Shown here: piece after piece, positions 52,833 through 61,896 of the stretch | Position numbering within the stretch: position 1 is the first letter of the stretch | Layout of the letters: each line of letters opens with the position of its first letter | Source of the DNA: an uncultured Draconibacterium sp. | Lineage (GTDB): Bacteria > Bacteroidota > Bacteroidia > Bacteroidales > Prolixibacteraceae | Assembly (NCBI RefSeq): GCF_963675065.1 | Contig: NZ_OY775905.1 | Location: 1,128,501-1,192,500, forward strand | Length of the DNA stretch: 64,000 nt | Direction of reading: 5' to 3' | Notes under the pieces: generated by a model | Told to the model about the DNA's origin: nothing | The model's input: only the letters and a program-made list of their open reading frames with translations | Database searches by the model: none | Translations under genes and position numbers: made by a program

Positions 52833-52893
52833 ATAGAAAAATATATACTTTTGAAAGGCCGTCCGTCACTTGACGTATGGCCTTTATTTTTTT

Positions 52894-53319
52894 ATGGAAG
52901 CAAAAGAAAAAATAGAATCGCCAGGGTCTTTCTCGCTAAAAAAGGCGGAGCGTTTGTGCAGCAAAAAGGTTATCGATAAACTTTTTGCTGAAGGCGAATC
53001 ATTTTTAGCATTTCCATTAAAAGTTGTTTTTAAAACTACCGAACTTCCTCAATCCGTTCTTGTTCAAGCTGGATTCACGGTAAGCAAAAAGATATTTAAA
53101 CGAGCTGTAAAGCGAAACCGGATAAAACGTCTGATGCGGGAAGCTTACCGGCTGAACAAACAAATGCTTCCGGGGCTTGCAGAGGAGCAGCAAATGGCCG
53201 TTTTTTTCATTTTTATTGGTAAAGAGCTACCAAGCTTTGCACAGGTTGAAAAAGCCATGAAAAAGGCCCTTTACAAGCTAGCCAACTCATCTACTGAAGA
53301 AGAAAACAAAAAGGCATAA
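52894..53319 (+). CDS. rnpA: ribonuclease P protein component
   Basis: 141 residues from ATG 52894; an in-frame TTG at 52870 lies in the leader. Basic protein with the RnpA signature FKRAVKRNRIKRLMREAYR (about 67-85, the RNR motif) and preceding VLVQAGFTVSKKIFK. N-terminal FSLKKAERLCSKKVIDKLFAEG binds precursor tRNA 5' leader. It joins the RNase P RNA for tRNA 5' maturation. Usually rpmH or yidD flank it; neither is here. Confidence 0.95.
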   Translation: MEAKEKIESPGSFSLKKAERLCSKKVIDKLFAEGESFLAFPLKVVFKTTELPQSVLVQAGFTVSKKIFKRAVKRNRIKRLMREAYRLNKQMLPGLAEEQQMAVFFIFIGKELPSFAQVEKAMKKALYKLANSSTEEENKKA

Positions 53320-53321
53320 AA

Positions 53322-53347
53322 AAGCCCCGGAAAATCTCCCGAGGCTT
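53322..53347 (-). terminator. terminator of the tyrA-aroF unit
   Basis: Minus strand: AAGCC-T-CGG / CCG-G-GGCTT with a mismatch, loop GAGATTTT, followed by TTTTTT. It lies 24 bases past the DAHP synthase stop and inside the rnpA-convergent gap. Confidence 0.7.
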
Positions 53348-53370
53348 CATATCGTTTTTCAAATAGCATT

Positions 53371-54462
53371 TTATTCCTGATCCATAATTTCGGTTTGCAT
53401 ACGCACCGAATCTTCATGAATTAGCTGAAACAGAATTTTAACAAAGGTTTCGTTAACATCCATACTCTTCCCCAGCTTAACGCGATTTTCCATTAATTGT
53501 GTCCAACGGTTAATCTGCAACGCAGTAACGTTATTGTCGCGTTTATACTCGCCAATCTGTTTAACAATCTGCACACGCGATGCCAGTGTTTCCAGCAATT
53601 CTGCATCGATTGCATCAATTCGGTTACGCAATACATCCAACTGATTATCAAAATCAGGATTGCTTGCATTCTCGTAGCGAATAACCAGTTTATCGAGCAA
53701 TTTCCCCAGGTCGGCCGGCGTTAGTTGCTGACCGGCATCACTTAATGCACACGAGGGATCGCGATGTGATTCAAGCATCAAACCTTCCATTCCCATATCA
53801 AATGCTTTCTGCGAAATCTCGAAAAGGTATTCACGTGTTCCGGCAATGTGGCTCGGATCGCAAATTACAGGCAAATTAGGAAGCAGACGCTTTAGCTCAA
53901 TAAAGGTTTTCCAGTTGGGGTAATTGCGGTATTTTGTTTCGCGAAATGGCGTAAAGCCCCGATGGATTCCTACAATGTTTTTAATACCTGCCTGATGGAT
54001 TCGCTCAACAGCTCCCATCCAAAGTTGCACGTCGGGATTCACCGGGTTTTTGATCATTACCACAGCATCTGAACCTTTCACCACATCGGCAATTTCCTGC
54101 ACCACAAACGGGCTTGCCGTTGAACGTGCGCCAATCCACAATACATCAAGTCCGGCTTTTAAAGCTTCTTCAGTGTGTTGTGCGTTGGCCACTTCTGTTC
54201 CAACCGGTAATCCGGTTTCTTCTTTTACCTGTTGCAACCATTTTAAACCAATCGATCCAACTCCTTCAAACGATCCCGGACGTGTTCTGGGTTTCCAAAC
54301 TCCACCACGAAAAACAAATACGCGTTTGTCTTTCGCCAGCAAGCGGGCTGTTTCCATGGTTTGTTCTTCCGTTTCAAGACTACATGGCCCTGAAATCAGC
54401 AGCGGATTGTCGATATTTGGCATCCACGCTTTAATCGGATTAATGTCTAATTTTAAAGTCAT
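53371..54462 (-). CDS. bifunctional DAHP synthase / chorismate mutase
   Basis: 363 residues. Residues about 1-265: DAHP synthase of the type-Ibeta (KDO8PS-like) class, with LISGPCSLETEEQTMETARLL, VFRGGVWKPRTRPGSFEG, IGARSTASP, MIKNPVNPD, GIHRGFTPF and CDPSHIAGTREYL. About 270-363: AroQ-type chorismate mutase helices (LDVLRNRIDAIDAELLETLASRVQIVKQIGEYKRDNN...). It starts and branches aromatic synthesis; the fused mutase may act as a feedback-sensing domain. Directly behind tyrA (2-base gap). Confidence 0.95.
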   Translation of the reverse strand: MTLKLDINPIKAWMPNIDNPLLISGPCSLETEEQTMETARLLAKDKRVFVFRGGVWKPRTRPGSFEGVGSIGLKWLQQVKEETGLPVGTEVANAQHTEEALKAGLDVLWIGARSTASPFVVQEIADVVKGSDAVVMIKNPVNPDVQLWMGAVERIHQAGIKNIVGIHRGFTPFRETKYRNYPNWKTFIELKRLLPNLPVICDPSHIAGTREYLFEISQKAFDMGMEGLMLESHRDPSCALSDAGQQLTPADLGKLLDKLVIRYENASNPDFDNQLDVLRNRIDAIDAELLETLASRVQIVKQIGEYKRDNNVTALQINRWTQLMENRVKLGKSMDVNETFVKILFQLIHEDSVRMQTEIMDQE

Positions 54463-54464
54463 GA

Positions 54465-55361
54465 TTATTTCGTATAAAGTTTTGTTAATTTCTCTTCATT
54501 CTTTCTGAAGTGTGGATTTTCCCCACCAAGAATACTCCTTATTTTGTTTGCATTTTTAATGAGAGCAAGCATTTTATCATCATCCTCATTCTTCATACAG
54601 TCGCGAAATTCAATGAGATGTTTAATGTACACATCCAGCGATTCAACAACGTATTCGCGATTTTGTTGAAAGATAGGGTGCCACATGGTGGCTGAACTCT
54701 TCGCTAAACGAACCGTTGAACGAAATCCTCCACTTGCCAGATCGAAAATAATTTTGCGATCTTCTTTTGCCTGAACAGCATTTGCCAATGCATAAGCAGC
54801 GGCGTGTGGTAAATGCGAAACAAAAGCGGTACTATGATCCTGTTCGTCGGATGACATATATGCGATGTCCATTCCGAGCATTTGAAATAACTTTTCAATT
54901 AATGCAATATGTTGTGGCCCTGAATCTTCCTGATCGCACAAAATGGCAATTTTACCTTTAAACAATCCTTCCAAAGCCGCTGTTGGTCCTGAATCCTCAG
55001 TTCCTGACATCGGGTGTCCGGGAACAAAGTTTCGTCTACGTTTATGATTCGCAACCAAATCAACAATCACCTTTTTTGTCGATCCCATATCAGCCACTGT
55101 TGTTCCGCCGCCAATCAGGTCTAACACCCGGGGCAATACTTCCAGCTCCTTGTTTACTGGAATAGCAATAATAACCAGATCGGTGTTACTCACGCCATTT
55201 TCAAGCGTTTCAATCCTGTCAACAAGTCCAATTTCCAATGCTTTTTTTGCATGGCTGTCATTGGCTTCAACTCCAATTAATTCAGTGGCAAATCCCGATT
55301 TTCGCATATCGCGGGCAATCGATCCACCTATTAATCCAAGTCCTATTACTGTTGTTTTCAT
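54465..55361 (-). CDS. tyrA: prephenate dehydrogenase
   Basis: 298 residues. NAD-binding VIGLGLIGGSIARDMRKSGF at 5-24, then LVIIAIPVNKELEVL, DMGSTKKVIVD, PGHPMSGTEDSGP (active-site His), FVSHLPHAAAYALANAV. C-terminal helical domain; no ACT domain. It oxidatively decarboxylates prephenate to 4-hydroxyphenylpyruvate in tyrosine synthesis. Co-transcribed with the DAHP synthase/mutase gene. Confidence 0.95.
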   Translation of the reverse strand: MKTTVIGLGLIGGSIARDMRKSGFATELIGVEANDSHAKKALEIGLVDRIETLENGVSNTDLVIIAIPVNKELEVLPRVLDLIGGGTTVADMGSTKKVIVDLVANHKRRRNFVPGHPMSGTEDSGPTAALEGLFKGKIAILCDQEDSGPQHIALIEKLFQMLGMDIAYMSSDEQDHSTAFVSHLPHAAAYALANAVQAKEDRKIIFDLASGGFRSTVRLAKSSATMWHPIFQQNREYVVESLDVYIKHLIEFRDCMKNEDDDKMLALIKNANKIRSILGGENPHFRKNEEKLTKLYTK

Positions 55362-55398
55362 TCGTATATTCAGTTTTGTTTATTTCACTTTTATTCAC

Positions 55399-55429
55399 AA
55401 AAAAAGGTCCCGAATTTTTCGAGACCTTT
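55399..55429 (-). terminator. terminator downstream of the first metalloprotease
   Basis: Minus-strand stem AAAGGTC-T-CGA / TCG-G-GACCTTT, loop AAAAT, then T-run. It lies 200 bases past the stop of the 55630-58134 gene, leaving a long 3' leader, and before tyrA. Confidence 0.75.
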
Positions 55430-55629
55430 CTGTAAAATATTTTTAATTTAGACAATACCCTACTTCCTGACCCCGTTTTCAGAACCATAATAAAAATAAA
55501 AGTAGAAATAGTTATTGTTAAAATTCTTTGTCATTTCTTTAATTTCTGTCAACAAATATAGAGATATATTTTTGAAATGAAATTTTTATCATGTTTTTAC
55601 TCTTAATTTTGAAGCTAATATTTAAAAAT

Positions 55630-58134
55630 TTAGTTTTTAATTAACTTCTTTGTGAGCACGGTTTGCCCGTCTTGACTCACTTTTACCAGGAACATACCAT
55701 TTCCGTATCCTGAAAGATTAATTACATCGGAATACTCGCCAATCACTCCATGTCCTTCTGTCGCATATATTTTTTGTCCTACGGCATTAAACACATCAAC
55801 TTGTATATGCGACTCCTGCTGAACAGCTGAAATCTTTACCGTAATATTATCAGTAAACGGATTAGGATATACGCTAATCTCTCCCGGCGACAATAAGGTG
55901 ATATCGGCCGATACCGGTCGTTGAATCTCCAAATAATCGATCGCCCATCCCCAGCCAGCTGCGAATGGATCGGAATATAATCGGAAACGAATCAGAATCG
56001 TATCACCGGCAACAAAATAATCGTTATCGGTTAATGTGATCGAACGGTTTACAAACCAGTCAGGCGTACCCAGGGTCTCCGAATTCTGTTCACCATCCGG
56101 GATTCCACTATTATAATTTGTCTGCCACACAATTTGATCTGACGAATCATAACCATCGGCAAGCGGATACCAGTTGTCTCCGTTATTTTTACTGCCCTCA
56201 ACAATCACATAATCGTAAAAATCGCTGTTGCCATATACCGACGTTAATTCACCCGGCTCAACCAGTACCACTTCCGTAAAGTTCATGGTTCCGTTATCTT
56301 TAATGATTATTGGTTTCTTCAACAATGTTGTAAACTCCAGTTCTCCGTTGTCAATTTCGGGCGCCGGGTAAGGATGTTGGCTATGCAGTGCTCCATCGTT
56401 GAAATTAGGAGCCGTATAAATATCAAAATCAGAAAGGAGGAAATCATGTGTTTCCGAGTTAAAATCGTTTGAATAGTAACTAACCGGATCAAAAATGTCC
56501 TCAATCTTAAACGAGAAATAGCTTTCTGCATCGGCTGGTAGCCTTGTACTATTCGGAATGTTTGCTGCGTCGACGGCAAAAATGGCATAAGTAATCTCAT
56601 CCCCATCGTTTATGGAGTTCAGGTCAAAAGGGAAATTGCCAATGTATCGGTCTCCAAAATCTTGTTGCAATGCAAATGGTTCCTGTGTTTCTCCATTGAT
56701 AGAATATTGCACATAAGCTGTATCAATACCCAGATTGTCGTTGATGTCTGCAACCAATTGCTGCTCTTCATTCAATAATAGAAAATAATCAATCTCGTCG
56801 TGCGCAATAACAGGTTTTTTAGTATCGGGACCAACATGAATCGTATAGAACTCTGTTGGTGCCAGTGCAGGATCGGTTCGCATACGATTCACCGTATCCT
56901 GTACTTCAATATAATAGGAGATTTTTTCAGTACCGATTTTGGGTAGATAAGTTACAGTGTATGTTCCGTCGCCTTCCGCATCAATTAATTCAAGTGTATC
57001 GGAATGGCTTTCAAATTCATCCAAAGAAAAAATAACTTTTGGCGTTCCGGATTTTATACCATAATCACTTTCAAACCACCCGCTGAAAACCAGCGTTTTT
57101 AGCTCCTCAATATCTTTTACCTGATCGAAACGGATAAAGATATTCCTCCAGCCAATGTCGTCCATAATACCTTTGGTAATAGGTCCCGGATCATGAATTG
57201 CTTCAGCCATCCCAATGGCATGGGTCATCAGCGAATTTTCATCAGTATGGCCATAGGTAGCGTCATCCAAATGATAGATACTAGAACCAGCATCAAAAAT
57301 ATACGGTGTATAAAGTTTGGGTTTAAGCCCTTCGTTTCTGTTTTTTGCAATAGTGCTATTCGCATACAGATCATTTGAAATCAGTGCTCTTTTCAACTCA
57401 CTGCTAACATTTTCAAAAAATGAAGTATCAACAAGCTGCTTTCCACCAATTTCTCCCTTTTCCACCAAAAGATCGAACGAAGTAGCTTCACCAAAATCAA
57501 TGTTGCCATACGCTCCATACTCGTTGTTGCTATCAATAAAAAGAAAGCCGGTAAACCCAAGTCCGTGACCAATTTCATGCATTACAACAGTTACCAAATC
57601 GTAAAGGGTATCCGGGCAATTCATATCAGTACCATAATACCAATCAACGTTGCTGTTAAAATTTGCAATCATATCGTAACGGCTCTCCCCGTTCATCTCC
57701 CTTTTGGCAATTTTTTCGGCTATGGCAACCGGGTAATAACGTCCTTTAAAAGGAGCATCCTTAAAATCTTTGTAATAGGTTTCGGGGCCGCAACTGCCCA
57801 AAACATTCGTTTCCAAATTGTCTTCCCAGTTGGCTTGCATTCGTATTGGCATATCCGATTCAATAATCGATTCCCAGATACTAACAGCATAGGCAAACGC
57901 TTCCTGTGCCTCGGGTGTAAAACCGTTATAGTCGACTATTATTTCTGATTTTGCTGCTCCTGCTGATTTCAAAAGAAATTCGGCAGGCGGCGCTATTCGC
58001 ACCCTTTCAACTTTGCCCGAACCGTAACAAACCGGATGTGGCACTTTTATGTTCTGGTTGTAACTCTTCATTTGTGCACTTGAGGATAGCGCTACAAGAA
58101 TCAACAAACTTAATAATGTAGAAAACTTGCTCAT
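55630..58134 (-). CDS. T9SS-exported HExxH metalloprotease (leishmanolysin-like layout)
   Basis: 834 residues. Signal peptide to about 20 (LSSSAQ). Zinc protease domain about 60-330: HEIGHGLGF (His186, Glu187, His190), a later conserved His288 in SSIYHLDD and a Met-turn SLMTH (Met303). The third His placed before the Met-turn resembles leishmanolysin-type enzymes, not the usual metzincin HExxHxxGxxH (Gly at that position here). Then beta domains (LVADINDNLGIDTAYVQYSING) and a jelly-roll-like region with WGWAIDYLEI. The last about 75 residues are a type-A T9SS sorting domain (ISVYPNPFTDNITV ... KKLIKN). Paralogue of the next gene. Confidence 0.85.
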   Translation of the reverse strand: MSKFSTLLSLLILVALSSSAQMKSYNQNIKVPHPVCYGSGKVERVRIAPPAEFLLKSAGAAKSEIIVDYNGFTPEAQEAFAYAVSIWESIIESDMPIRMQANWEDNLETNVLGSCGPETYYKDFKDAPFKGRYYPVAIAEKIAKREMNGESRYDMIANFNSNVDWYYGTDMNCPDTLYDLVTVVMHEIGHGLGFTGFLFIDSNNEYGAYGNIDFGEATSFDLLVEKGEIGGKQLVDTSFFENVSSELKRALISNDLYANSTIAKNRNEGLKPKLYTPYIFDAGSSIYHLDDATYGHTDENSLMTHAIGMAEAIHDPGPITKGIMDDIGWRNIFIRFDQVKDIEELKTLVFSGWFESDYGIKSGTPKVIFSLDEFESHSDTLELIDAEGDGTYTVTYLPKIGTEKISYYIEVQDTVNRMRTDPALAPTEFYTIHVGPDTKKPVIAHDEIDYFLLLNEEQQLVADINDNLGIDTAYVQYSINGETQEPFALQQDFGDRYIGNFPFDLNSINDGDEITYAIFAVDAANIPNSTRLPADAESYFSFKIEDIFDPVSYYSNDFNSETHDFLLSDFDIYTAPNFNDGALHSQHPYPAPEIDNGELEFTTLLKKPIIIKDNGTMNFTEVVLVEPGELTSVYGNSDFYDYVIVEGSKNNGDNWYPLADGYDSSDQIVWQTNYNSGIPDGEQNSETLGTPDWFVNRSITLTDNDYFVAGDTILIRFRLYSDPFAAGWGWAIDYLEIQRPVSADITLLSPGEISVYPNPFTDNITVKISAVQQESHIQVDVFNAVGQKIYATEGHGVIGEYSDVINLSGYGNGMFLVKVSQDGQTVLTKKLIKN

Positions 58135-58232
58135 TTTACTATTTTAATAACATTTTTAGCGCAGTAAATTTTCACATTTAAAAGAACATAGACAACAAAA
58201 AGTTCATATTAATTAGACAAGAGTTTAAAAAA

Positions 58233-58258
58233 AATGCCGGAATTTTCATTCCGGCATT
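58233..58258 (-). terminator. terminator of the second metalloprotease / small protein unit
   Basis: Perfect 11-base-pair stem AATGCCGGAAT / ATTCCGGCATT with loop GAAA (minus strand) followed by eight T. It stands 29 bases past the stop of the 37-residue gene. Confidence 0.9.
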
Positions 58259-58287
58259 ACCTAATTTAAGGTCGTAATACCAATCAT

Positions 58288-58401
58288 CTAATATTCTAAC
58301 CTTTGCGCTTTTTTCTCACTTAGTAATTTGTACAACACCACTAAAGATGTTACCAAGCCTGCGAATGCTGCTATAAAAGCAATCATTAATAAAGTTTCCA
58401 T
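58288..58401 (-). CDS. 37-residue single-pass membrane protein (small ORF)
   Basis: Short frame: ATG at 58401, TAG at 58288. Residues 4-24 form one strong hydrophobic helix (LLMIAFIAAFAGLVTSLVVL) preceded by a Glu and followed by a Lys/Glu-rich tail (YKLLSEKKAQRLEY), giving an N-out or N-in single anchor. It begins four bases after the stop of the metalloprotease gene, and a strong terminator follows, so it is expressed as the last gene of that transcript. No family known to me. Coding is supported by the position, length and amphipathic composition, not by homology. Confidence 0.6.
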   Translation of the reverse strand: METLLMIAFIAAFAGLVTSLVVLYKLLSEKKAQRLEY

Positions 58402-58405
58402 AGTT

Positions 58406-60853
58406 CTAATTTTTTATGATTTTTTGAGTAATAGTATTTAAATTGTTATCTGATATACTTGCCATGTAAACTCCGGGAGCTACATTAGGAAGATCGATTT
58501 TTATTTTGCCGGAATACGATGCATCGTAAAGTGTTTCGCGATGCACTGTTTTTCCGTATAAGTCGGTAATAGTTACTTCAACATCATCTGCCAAATCAGA
58601 GCGGAATCCGTCGATATAGATGCTGCTTTTGAACGGATTTGGGTAAATACTTACCTCATTGGCAGCCAACTCTTCGTTAACGTCAGTGGTAACTTGCTGA
58701 ATTGACAAGTTATCGATTGCCCATCCCCATCCTGTAGTGGCTTTATCTGATGCTAAACGAAAGCGAAAAATTACGGTGTCGCCTGCTTCAAAACCTGTAT
58801 TATCGGTTAGGTTTATCGTTTGTCTCAGAAACATGTTTTCTGCTCCTGATGCCTGCGACACCGCACTTTTTAACGAACCGGTAAATTGCGAACTCCAAAG
58901 ATCATCAACACTTGAGTCGTAACCATCGGTTATTGGCAACCAGCTTTTCCCATTATTTTTACTGGCCTCAACAATTACAAAATCCCAAAACTGATCTTCA
59001 GTATAAACAGTTCCTTCTACACCCGGTTCTACTAAAACTACCTCATCAAAACTCATCAGACCATTTTCTTCAAGAACAATCGGATATTTTAACTGGGCGA
59101 GCAGGTTATATTTTTGATTATCAGCCTGTGATTCAGGATATGGATTTATGGTGTGCAGGTTCCCACTTGAGAAACCGGCTGGTAAGGTTACTTCAAAATC
59201 AGAAATTTCGAAATCGGTATTTGGCGAATCAAAATCATTAAAGTAGCCCATTAAAGCCTCTTCTGTTTCAAATACTGAAACGTTATAATAACCACTGGTT
59301 GGCATACGGCGTTTGTTCTCGCGCGATGTATTGTCGATAGCTACAATGCTGTACTCAACAACATCGTCGCTAAATAATTCTGTAGGAAATTCAAGTTTCC
59401 CGGCGTAATTTTCTGCACCCTCCTTTGACAAGATGAATGGCTCCTGATCTTGTCCGTTAATACGATACTGAACCTCAACTCTGTTTACTCCAACATTATC
59501 GCTTGCAACAGCTGCAAAATTCATTACCGGGCTACCGGCGTTTACCAATTTCTCAGGATTATGCTGCAAAACCGGTGGATAATAATCGTCACCAATGCGG
59601 AAACTTAATTTTTGCTCCGGTGCACGTTCAGGGTAACTGTACGCTACATTACCTGTAGTTTTTGCCTCGTAGTAATAAAATATTTTACCAGTTGCGTTAT
59701 TTAATGGCAAGTCGCCTTGAAACTGATTTGTATTGTTATTGTACGCAAGATTTACAGTTTGCGATGTTGCGAAGTTGTCGGTTGAGAAAGTGATTTTTAC
59801 AGATGATTGATCGACATCCATTTCGCCGCCAACCTCAACAAAAACTGGAAGTTTTTCACATGGCTCTTCAAAATCTTTAATATCATAACCATCAAAACTA
59901 ACCGACTTCCATCCCATTTGAGCCAGAACATCCATTGTTTTATCACCTGGATAATGAATAGCTTCTCCTCTATAAATGAAAGGAGTCATCAGTGCGTTAG
60001 CGTCTCCCTGATTAAATTCATTTTCCGGGTAATGGTAAATACTTGTTCCAATATTCCAGCTCTGCGGAGCATATACTTTTACAGATTCAGAATTACCCTG
60101 GCTTTTCAACACTAGATTATTCGAAAGCAATTGCTCTGCAAGTGTTGCTGACGGACGAGAAAAAAGATTCTCATCGGCAATTTGTTCGTTTAGCTGGTTA
60201 TAAATGTATACATCATAAATACTGGGAGCATTCGCACTGTTATCAACAGTTCCCTGGTTGTTTTCTACATCGAAGAAACCAACAAATCCCAAACCATGTA
60301 CCAATTCGTGCAACACAACGGTTACAAAATCGTACTCGTTTGACGGGCAATCGCCGTTGGTACCAAAATACCAGTTAATTGAGCTGTTAAATGCACACTC
60401 GATATCAGCTTCAGTTCCGTTCAATTCTTTTTCGGCAAGTTTTTCAGCCAGTGCAACCGGGTAATATACATTACTCAGTCGTGCACCTTTAAAGTTGCGG
60501 TACATACTGCCTGGGGCACTGCTCGCCAATACGTTAGTTCCCACCCCTTTCCATGTTGCACGTACTTTAACCGGCACGGGCGTCGAAATAAGGTTTTCGT
60601 ATATTGATACAGCGTATAAAAATGCAGGTTTTGCATTTTCAGGAAAATTCACAAACTCCACCTGAAAATCGGAATTTAATACCGATCCGGATTTTAAGTT
60701 TGTTTCATGGGGTGCGATAAATGATTTTTTACTGTCTTCAGAAGCAATATTGATCGGGGCATTGATCTTTGTGATCCTTTCCTGATCGGATTGCTCAGCC
60801 CTGGCATAAAAAGCGCCAACTAATACCAGGGCGGTGATAATTAAATGTCTCAT
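58406..60853 (-). CDS. T9SS-exported HExxH metalloprotease, paralogue
   Basis: 815 residues. Signal peptide (TALVLVGAFYARAEQ). Protease domain: HELVHGLGF (His182, Glu183, His186), His274 in TSIYHYPE and Met-turn ALMTP (Met289), as in the neighbour. The rest matches the neighbour region by region: beta domains (VASDNVGVNRVEVQYRINGQDQEPF), WGWAIDNLSIQ region and a type-A T9SS sorting domain (VSIYPNPFKSS ... TITQKIIKN). The two diverge widely in sequence and have different substrate loops, suggesting an old duplication. Followed by the small membrane protein and a terminator. Confidence 0.85.
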   Translation of the reverse strand: MRHLIITALVLVGAFYARAEQSDQERITKINAPINIASEDSKKSFIAPHETNLKSGSVLNSDFQVEFVNFPENAKPAFLYAVSIYENLISTPVPVKVRATWKGVGTNVLASSAPGSMYRNFKGARLSNVYYPVALAEKLAEKELNGTEADIECAFNSSINWYFGTNGDCPSNEYDFVTVVLHELVHGLGFVGFFDVENNQGTVDNSANAPSIYDVYIYNQLNEQIADENLFSRPSATLAEQLLSNNLVLKSQGNSESVKVYAPQSWNIGTSIYHYPENEFNQGDANALMTPFIYRGEAIHYPGDKTMDVLAQMGWKSVSFDGYDIKDFEEPCEKLPVFVEVGGEMDVDQSSVKITFSTDNFATSQTVNLAYNNNTNQFQGDLPLNNATGKIFYYYEAKTTGNVAYSYPERAPEQKLSFRIGDDYYPPVLQHNPEKLVNAGSPVMNFAAVASDNVGVNRVEVQYRINGQDQEPFILSKEGAENYAGKLEFPTELFSDDVVEYSIVAIDNTSRENKRRMPTSGYYNVSVFETEEALMGYFNDFDSPNTDFEISDFEVTLPAGFSSGNLHTINPYPESQADNQKYNLLAQLKYPIVLEENGLMSFDEVVLVEPGVEGTVYTEDQFWDFVIVEASKNNGKSWLPITDGYDSSVDDLWSSQFTGSLKSAVSQASGAENMFLRQTINLTDNTGFEAGDTVIFRFRLASDKATTGWGWAIDNLSIQQVTTDVNEELAANEVSIYPNPFKSSIYIDGFRSDLADDVEVTITDLYGKTVHRETLYDASYSGKIKIDLPNVAPGVYMASISDNNLNTITQKIIKN

Positions 60854-60867
60854 TACAATTTAAATTA

Positions 60868-61810
60868 GGGTTTGTAAAATTGTCATGCCTAAATCTCAAT
60901 TTGCGCAAAGGTTTTCGGCATGTTTTTAGGAAACTTACGTTGCGGTGTACCTGTTTCAATTGGGTTTGTTTGTTATTGAAACAGTGGGTTTGTAACCCGC
61001 GATGCTTATTCCCTAAGACTTTTTTCAGTAAACAAAGAACTTAATCTTCTTGGAAAACGACTTCTATATTGTTCTGTCAAATATTCATTACAAAGAACCT
61101 GACTTTTAATAGAATCCCCTAATTATTGTTGCTGATTGATTGGCTACAGATTAACCAAAATCTTACCGGTGAAAAGCTGATGATTTTATTAAATCCTAAG
61201 AATGGAATCCGAAATCGGGATGTTTTGCTGAGAAGATGGGTTTACTTTTCTTAGACCTTTTGTCTATGGTTTGCCCACAAAGCTCTCATACTTTTGTACT
61301 CAGCAAATTACGATCGAAATCTTTTCCCGCTCCTTATTGTTCTGCCTGAATTTTTGGTTTCTTATATGATTTACCGGGTTTGTAATGTAAATCATTGGGT
61401 TTGTAGAAACCTCTATTCTACACCAATAAGTTTCGCTTAACTGCGATCAGTAAATAAATTTTTTCTGTTTATTAAAGCGTCCTCAATAATTAAATGGTTC
61501 TGTTTCATTACAACTCAAATTAGGTTCTAACTTCTCAATTATAAATAATGAAACATTCGTTTGAATCCGGAAAATCTTTTACAAAACTCTTGCATGAGCG
61601 AATACATATTGAGTAAGCAAAAAATCCGTTTTACATACATTAGAATGATGCAAAGCGGTGGGTTTGTAATTTACTTCCACAAAATATCTACCCTGTAACA
61701 AAGGTTTCTTAACGCAAAAAATTCAACTTTTGATTTTTAATTTGATGATTGATGTTGTGTTGAAAATCAAAAGCGCCAGTCAAAGAACGGTTCTATATTT
61801 ATGGGTTTGT
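60868..61810 (+). repeat. cluster of seven GGGTTTGT motifs
   Basis: Copies start at 60868, 60962, 60986, 61376, 61397, 61660 and 61803, all on the plus strand and mostly preceded by T or G; several are followed by AA and a TAA-type tail (GGGTTTGTAA...). Two pairs are spaced 24 and 21 bases. An 8-mer is expected about 0.02 times in this length, so the clustering is not chance. Possible activator sites for the GH32 operon. Confidence 0.6.
61486..61524 (-). pseudogene. relic of the metalloprotease gene start
   Basis: Bases 61506-61524 match 17 of 19 with 60851-60869 (the start codon and upstream bases of the 58406-60853 gene), and ATAATTAAATG at 61486-61496 also recurs at 60837-60847. The intervening gap is 6 bases (two codons) longer here. 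The frame then runs to a stop within about 24 codons. So it looks like the truncated 5' end of a third copy. Confidence 0.45.
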
Positions 61811-61896
61811 GGGTGTAAATGTAGGAATTAATTTAAATAAACCAAATTTTTTTTCATAAGTTTAGCTCGATAGCAAAATTTAAGATTATCTTTTTT

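Larger units (their letters stand above)
60854..61896. other. 1-kb gene-free region with GGGTTTGT repeats
   Basis: No credible gene on either strand over 1043 bases between divergent genes. It contains seven GGGTTTGT copies and, near 61486-61524, a short copy of the second metalloprotease's gene start. Elsewhere it is AT-rich with no clear hairpin. Confidence 0.6.
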
